Below, piece by piece: positions 4,009-5,774 of a stretch of 5,774 nt of DNA. Positions within the stretch are counted from its first letter, which is position 1. Each line of letters starts with the position of its first letter. Both the position numbers and the translations under genes were made by a program. The notes beneath the pieces were generated by a model. The model worked only from the letters and a program-made list of their open reading frames with translations, did not search any database and was not told the DNA's origin. The stretch is from JBHIEE01 sp046760445 (lineage in GTDB: Bacteria; Acidobacteriota; Aminicenantia; JdFR-78): NCBI GenBank assembly GCA_046760445.1, contig JBHIEE010000152.1, positions 1 through 5,774 on the forward strand, in the 5' to 3' direction.

Positions 4009-4209
4009 TTACTCTTTTGTCTTCCTTTCTTTTACCCTCTCAATTGCTCCATAAGGACAAATGCTTTCTCCTCCGCACTTTTCTATTTCCTCTGAATTGA
4101 TAATCTTAGCTTTACCATCTTCTTCCAATTCCGCCCCTTTGGGACAAACAGACACACAAACAACAGCACTAATACATTTTTCTTTGTTAACCTTAAATTT
4201 TGTCGCCAT
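4009..4209 (-). CDS. Small ferredoxin with Ala replacing a cluster cysteine (first of a tandem pair)
   Basis: This 66-residue ferredoxin is a paralogue of the next gene. I chose the ATG at 4209 because MATKFKVNKEKC aligns residue for residue with the paralogue's MAIKYRVNKEKC; a TTG at 4230 would add seven residues and overlap the synthase gene. The cluster motif is CISAVVCVSVCP: Cys12, Ala15 where the second ligand should be, and Cys18; Cys51 is also present. Cys22 and Cys45 form the possible disulfide pair. Pyrococcus ferredoxin has Asp at this position; Ala cannot bind iron. With three Cys ligands, a [3Fe-4S] cluster or a [4Fe-4S] cluster with an open iron is predicted. The tail is longer and more basic (KERKTKE). 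The gene starts 10 bp after the synthase stop, with GGAG of the synthase end upstream, so coupled translation is likely. The domain call is firm; the cluster type is inference. Confidence 0.92.
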   Translation of the reverse strand: MATKFKVNKEKCISAVVCVSVCPKGAELEEDGKAKIINSEEIEKCGGESICPYGAIERVKERKTKE

Positions 4210-4219
4210 GGATTTAATT

Positions 4220-5410
4220 TTAGTCTCCAACCATTTTAACTTTAGTTATTTTGGCTATTTCTAAATTTAAAGCTCTTAAGTGACCTTTATTGAATTTATG
4301 GATATCATTTTCACCGCAAGCACCAGCAATCATTTTTATTTCTTCAGTACAATTTTTAATAAAATTAGCTATATTTTGAGAAGCTGTTTCAGTGTTCAGC
4401 TTTTTCCTCAATTCTGAGTCTTGAGTAGCTATGCCGACCGGGCATTTTCCAAGATGGCACAATCGGCAATAAGTACAACCCATAGCCACCAACAAAGAAG
4501 TGACGCAAAATACAGCATCAGCTCCCAAAGCCAAAGCTTTGGCAAAATCCCCCCCCTCATTTAATCCTCCTCCTATCCATAATTCTTGTCTGGCTCCAAT
4601 TTTATCTAAAACCTCTCTTGCTTTAGCCAAAGCTGCCAAAGTTGGTATTCCAACCTCGTTTAATATTATTTCTGGAGCCGCCCCTGTTCCCCCTATTCCA
4701 TCAATAGCAATTATATCTGGATTAGCTTTTGCTGCCAACTTAACATCATTTTCTATATCTCCGGCTGCCAACTTAATAATGATTGGAACCCCGCCAGTTA
4801 ATTCTCTTAACCACTCAACTCTTTCTCTTAAATCCTCAATACTTTTAATATCTAAATGATAAGCTGGGGAATGGACATTTTTTCCCGGCTTAAGTTTTCT
4901 AATTTCAGCAATTTCCTCTGTGACTTTATCACCTGGAAGATATCCTCCCATACCGCCTTTGGCCCCCTGGCCTATTTTTATTTCGATAGCATCAGCTTTT
5001 TTCAAAACTTCTTCTGTAATTCCAAACCGACCGCTCGCATATTGAATTATCAAATACTTTGAAAACTTTCTTTCCTCTGGCAGCATTCCCCCTTCTCCAG
5101 TATTTTCTACTGTTCCAGCCAAAGTCGAAGCTTTAGCTAAAGCGGTTTTTGCTTCTCGAGAAAGAGCCCCAAAACTCACTGCTCCAATAATAATGGGGGT
5201 TTTAATCTCAATTGGCTTTTTGCTAAATTTACCAATAACTGTTTTTGTTGTAATTTTCTCTTTATAGTAATCCACCGGCCTTTTATTTAATTGGGCCGGC
5301 ACAAAAACTAAATCATCAAAGCTAATTTTGCCCAGCTTATTAGACCTACCACTGGAAACTGGAGGTTTTTTTGTTCTCTGTTGAATTTCTCTCATCCAAT
5401 TCTCGCTCAT
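4220..5410 (-). CDS. gltB: Glutamate synthase, FMN/iron-sulfur synthase domain (stand-alone, archaeal-type GltB)
   Basis: This 396-residue cytoplasmic protein is the synthase core that makes glutamate from 2-oxoglutarate and ammonia, using FMN and an iron-sulfur cluster. Family motifs in order: GAVSFGALSREA (76-87), NTGEGG (103-108), ASGRFGI (125-131), GQGAKGGMGGYLPG (147-160), IIIKLAAG (210-217), DGIGGTGAAP (237-246) and GGGLNEGGDFAKALALGADAV (280-300). The cluster segment is GCTYCRLCHLGKCPVGIATQ (311-330). Cys312, Cys318 and Cys323 are the usual [3Fe-4S] ligands, and Cys315 is an additional cysteine. The N-terminal class II glutaminase domain and the C-terminal GXGXG domain are absent here and would have to be separate genes elsewhere. 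So is the ferredoxin domain fused to some archaeal homologues. Two small ferredoxins follow immediately and probably donate electrons. The ATG at 5410 overlaps the upstream stop as ATGA, indicating coupled translation. Confidence 0.95.
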   Translation of the reverse strand: MSENWMREIQQRTKKPPVSSGRSNKLGKISFDDLVFVPAQLNKRPVDYYKEKITTKTVIGKFSKKPIEIKTPIIIGAVSFGALSREAKTALAKASTLAGTVENTGEGGMLPEERKFSKYLIIQYASGRFGITEEVLKKADAIEIKIGQGAKGGMGGYLPGDKVTEEIAEIRKLKPGKNVHSPAYHLDIKSIEDLRERVEWLRELTGGVPIIIKLAAGDIENDVKLAAKANPDIIAIDGIGGTGAAPEIILNEVGIPTLAALAKAREVLDKIGARQELWIGGGLNEGGDFAKALALGADAVFCVTSLLVAMGCTYCRLCHLGKCPVGIATQDSELRKKLNTETASQNIANFIKNCTEEIKMIAGACGENDIHKFNKGHLRALNLEIAKITKVKMVGD

Positions 5411-5774
5411 ATTCTTTTTCTTAGTTTTAAAATTTTTGACATTAAAAGAGTTTGTTTTATTTTACCTAATTTTCCTTTTTTACAAGCTTTCTCTGAAAAT
5501 TCTTTGACTGAATCTCGGCCTGCCCCGTAAATCAAAATTGGGATAGGTGTTTTACAATGTCTTTTTAGCAAAGAGCAGGTTGAGTGATCAGCCGTCACAA
5601 CAATTAAAGTGTTTTTTAATTGAAGCAAAGGTTTTATATTTTTGTCAATCTTTTCAATAAATTTCTTTTTGCCTAAAAAATTTCCATCTTCTGATAAAAT
5701 ATCAGTTCCCTTGATATGACAAAATATAAAATCATATTTTTTCACCCGCCCAAATTTTGAAGAAACTTGTGGTG
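5407..5774 (-). CDS. apgM: 2,3-bisphosphoglycerate-independent phosphoglycerate mutase, archaeal type (C-terminal part; N-terminus beyond right edge)
   Basis: About 122 C-terminal residues are visible. The frame is open to the window edge, so the GTG at 5745 is probably internal, not the start. The enzyme interconverts 3- and 2-phosphoglycerate in glycolysis and gluconeogenesis and belongs to the alkaline phosphatase superfamily. Visible motifs are HIKGTD, DGNFLGKKKFIEKID, VTADHST with an Asp-His metal pair, LKRHCKTPIPILIYG with a further metal His, and GKLGKI near the end. In family members the first motif normally continues D-x-x-G-H-D-G, with the His binding metal. Here it reads DILSEDG, with Glu in place of His and Ser in place of Gly. 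This may mean altered metal use, a divergent phosphatase/mutase, or a less active enzyme. The C-terminus is also divergent and basic (KLRKRI). The TGA stop overlaps the synthase start by 4 bp. Confidence 0.88.
   Translation of the reverse strand, partial: PQVSSKFGRVKKYDFIFCHIKGTDILSEDGNFLGKKKFIEKIDKNIKPLLQLKNTLIVVTADHSTCSLLKRHCKTPIPILIYGAGRDSVKEFSEKACKKGKLGKIKQTLLMSKILKLRKRI

Noticed and set aside
4500..4859. Plus-strand open frame of 119 codons
   Set aside because: It lies wholly opposite the conserved glutamate synthase core; its Ala/Pro/Ser-rich product looks like a shadow frame.
1..5774. CRISPR arrays, tRNA or rRNA genes, insertion sequences, alternative genetic code
   Set aside because: No regular spacer-repeat pattern, cloverleaf, rRNA-like stretch or transposase was seen; TAA, TAG and TGA all end genes at expected positions.

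Overview
The window is an AT-rich stretch (roughly 35-40% G+C by eye) in which every gene I can support lies on the minus strand, so transcription runs from the right edge to the left. Near-consensus sigma-70 type promoters, a Fur/PerR-type regulator and an AhpC-type peroxiredoxin point to a bacterium. Several proteins are of kinds best known from archaea and thermophilic or anaerobic lineages: a split glutamate synthase, an archaeal-type phosphoglycerate mutase, a Thermococcales-like encapsulated-ferritin domain and single-cluster ferredoxins. An uncultivated, low-GC, anaerobic or microaerophilic bacterium fits best; I cannot name the lineage.

Right part (5774 to 3779): the C-terminal part of an archaeal-type 2,3-bisphosphoglycerate-independent phosphoglycerate mutase overlaps by 4 bp (ATGA) a synthase-only glutamate synthase subunit. 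Two tandem paralogous small ferredoxins follow, the first 10 bp behind the synthase stop. This looks like a ferredoxin-linked nitrogen/carbon operon. The first ferredoxin has Ala in place of a cluster cysteine, and a perfect 10-bp hairpin separates the two ferredoxin genes.

Centre and left (3740 to 1): a strong promoter starts a second block: a PerR/Fur-like repressor, AhpC-type peroxiredoxin, a small two-CxxC protein, a 93-residue EncFtn-like ferritin, glutamate dehydrogenase, a 41-residue ten-cysteine metallothionein-like protein and an Fe/Mn superoxide dismutase cut by the left edge. It reads as a compact defence island: SOD removes superoxide, AhpC removes peroxide, the ferritin-like protein handles ferrous iron, the Cys-rich proteins bind metal or transfer electrons, and the PerR-like protein probably senses the stress. 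Glutamate dehydrogenase sits inside this block and could supply NAD(P)H, but that link is inference.

Two small genes, the ten-cysteine protein (522-647) and the two-CxxC protein (2415-2555 or to 2596), are easily missed by length cut-offs. Many starts lack a Shine-Dalgarno sequence, and two promoters place the predicted transcript start at or within about 4 nt of an ATG, suggesting leaderless or near-leaderless mRNAs.
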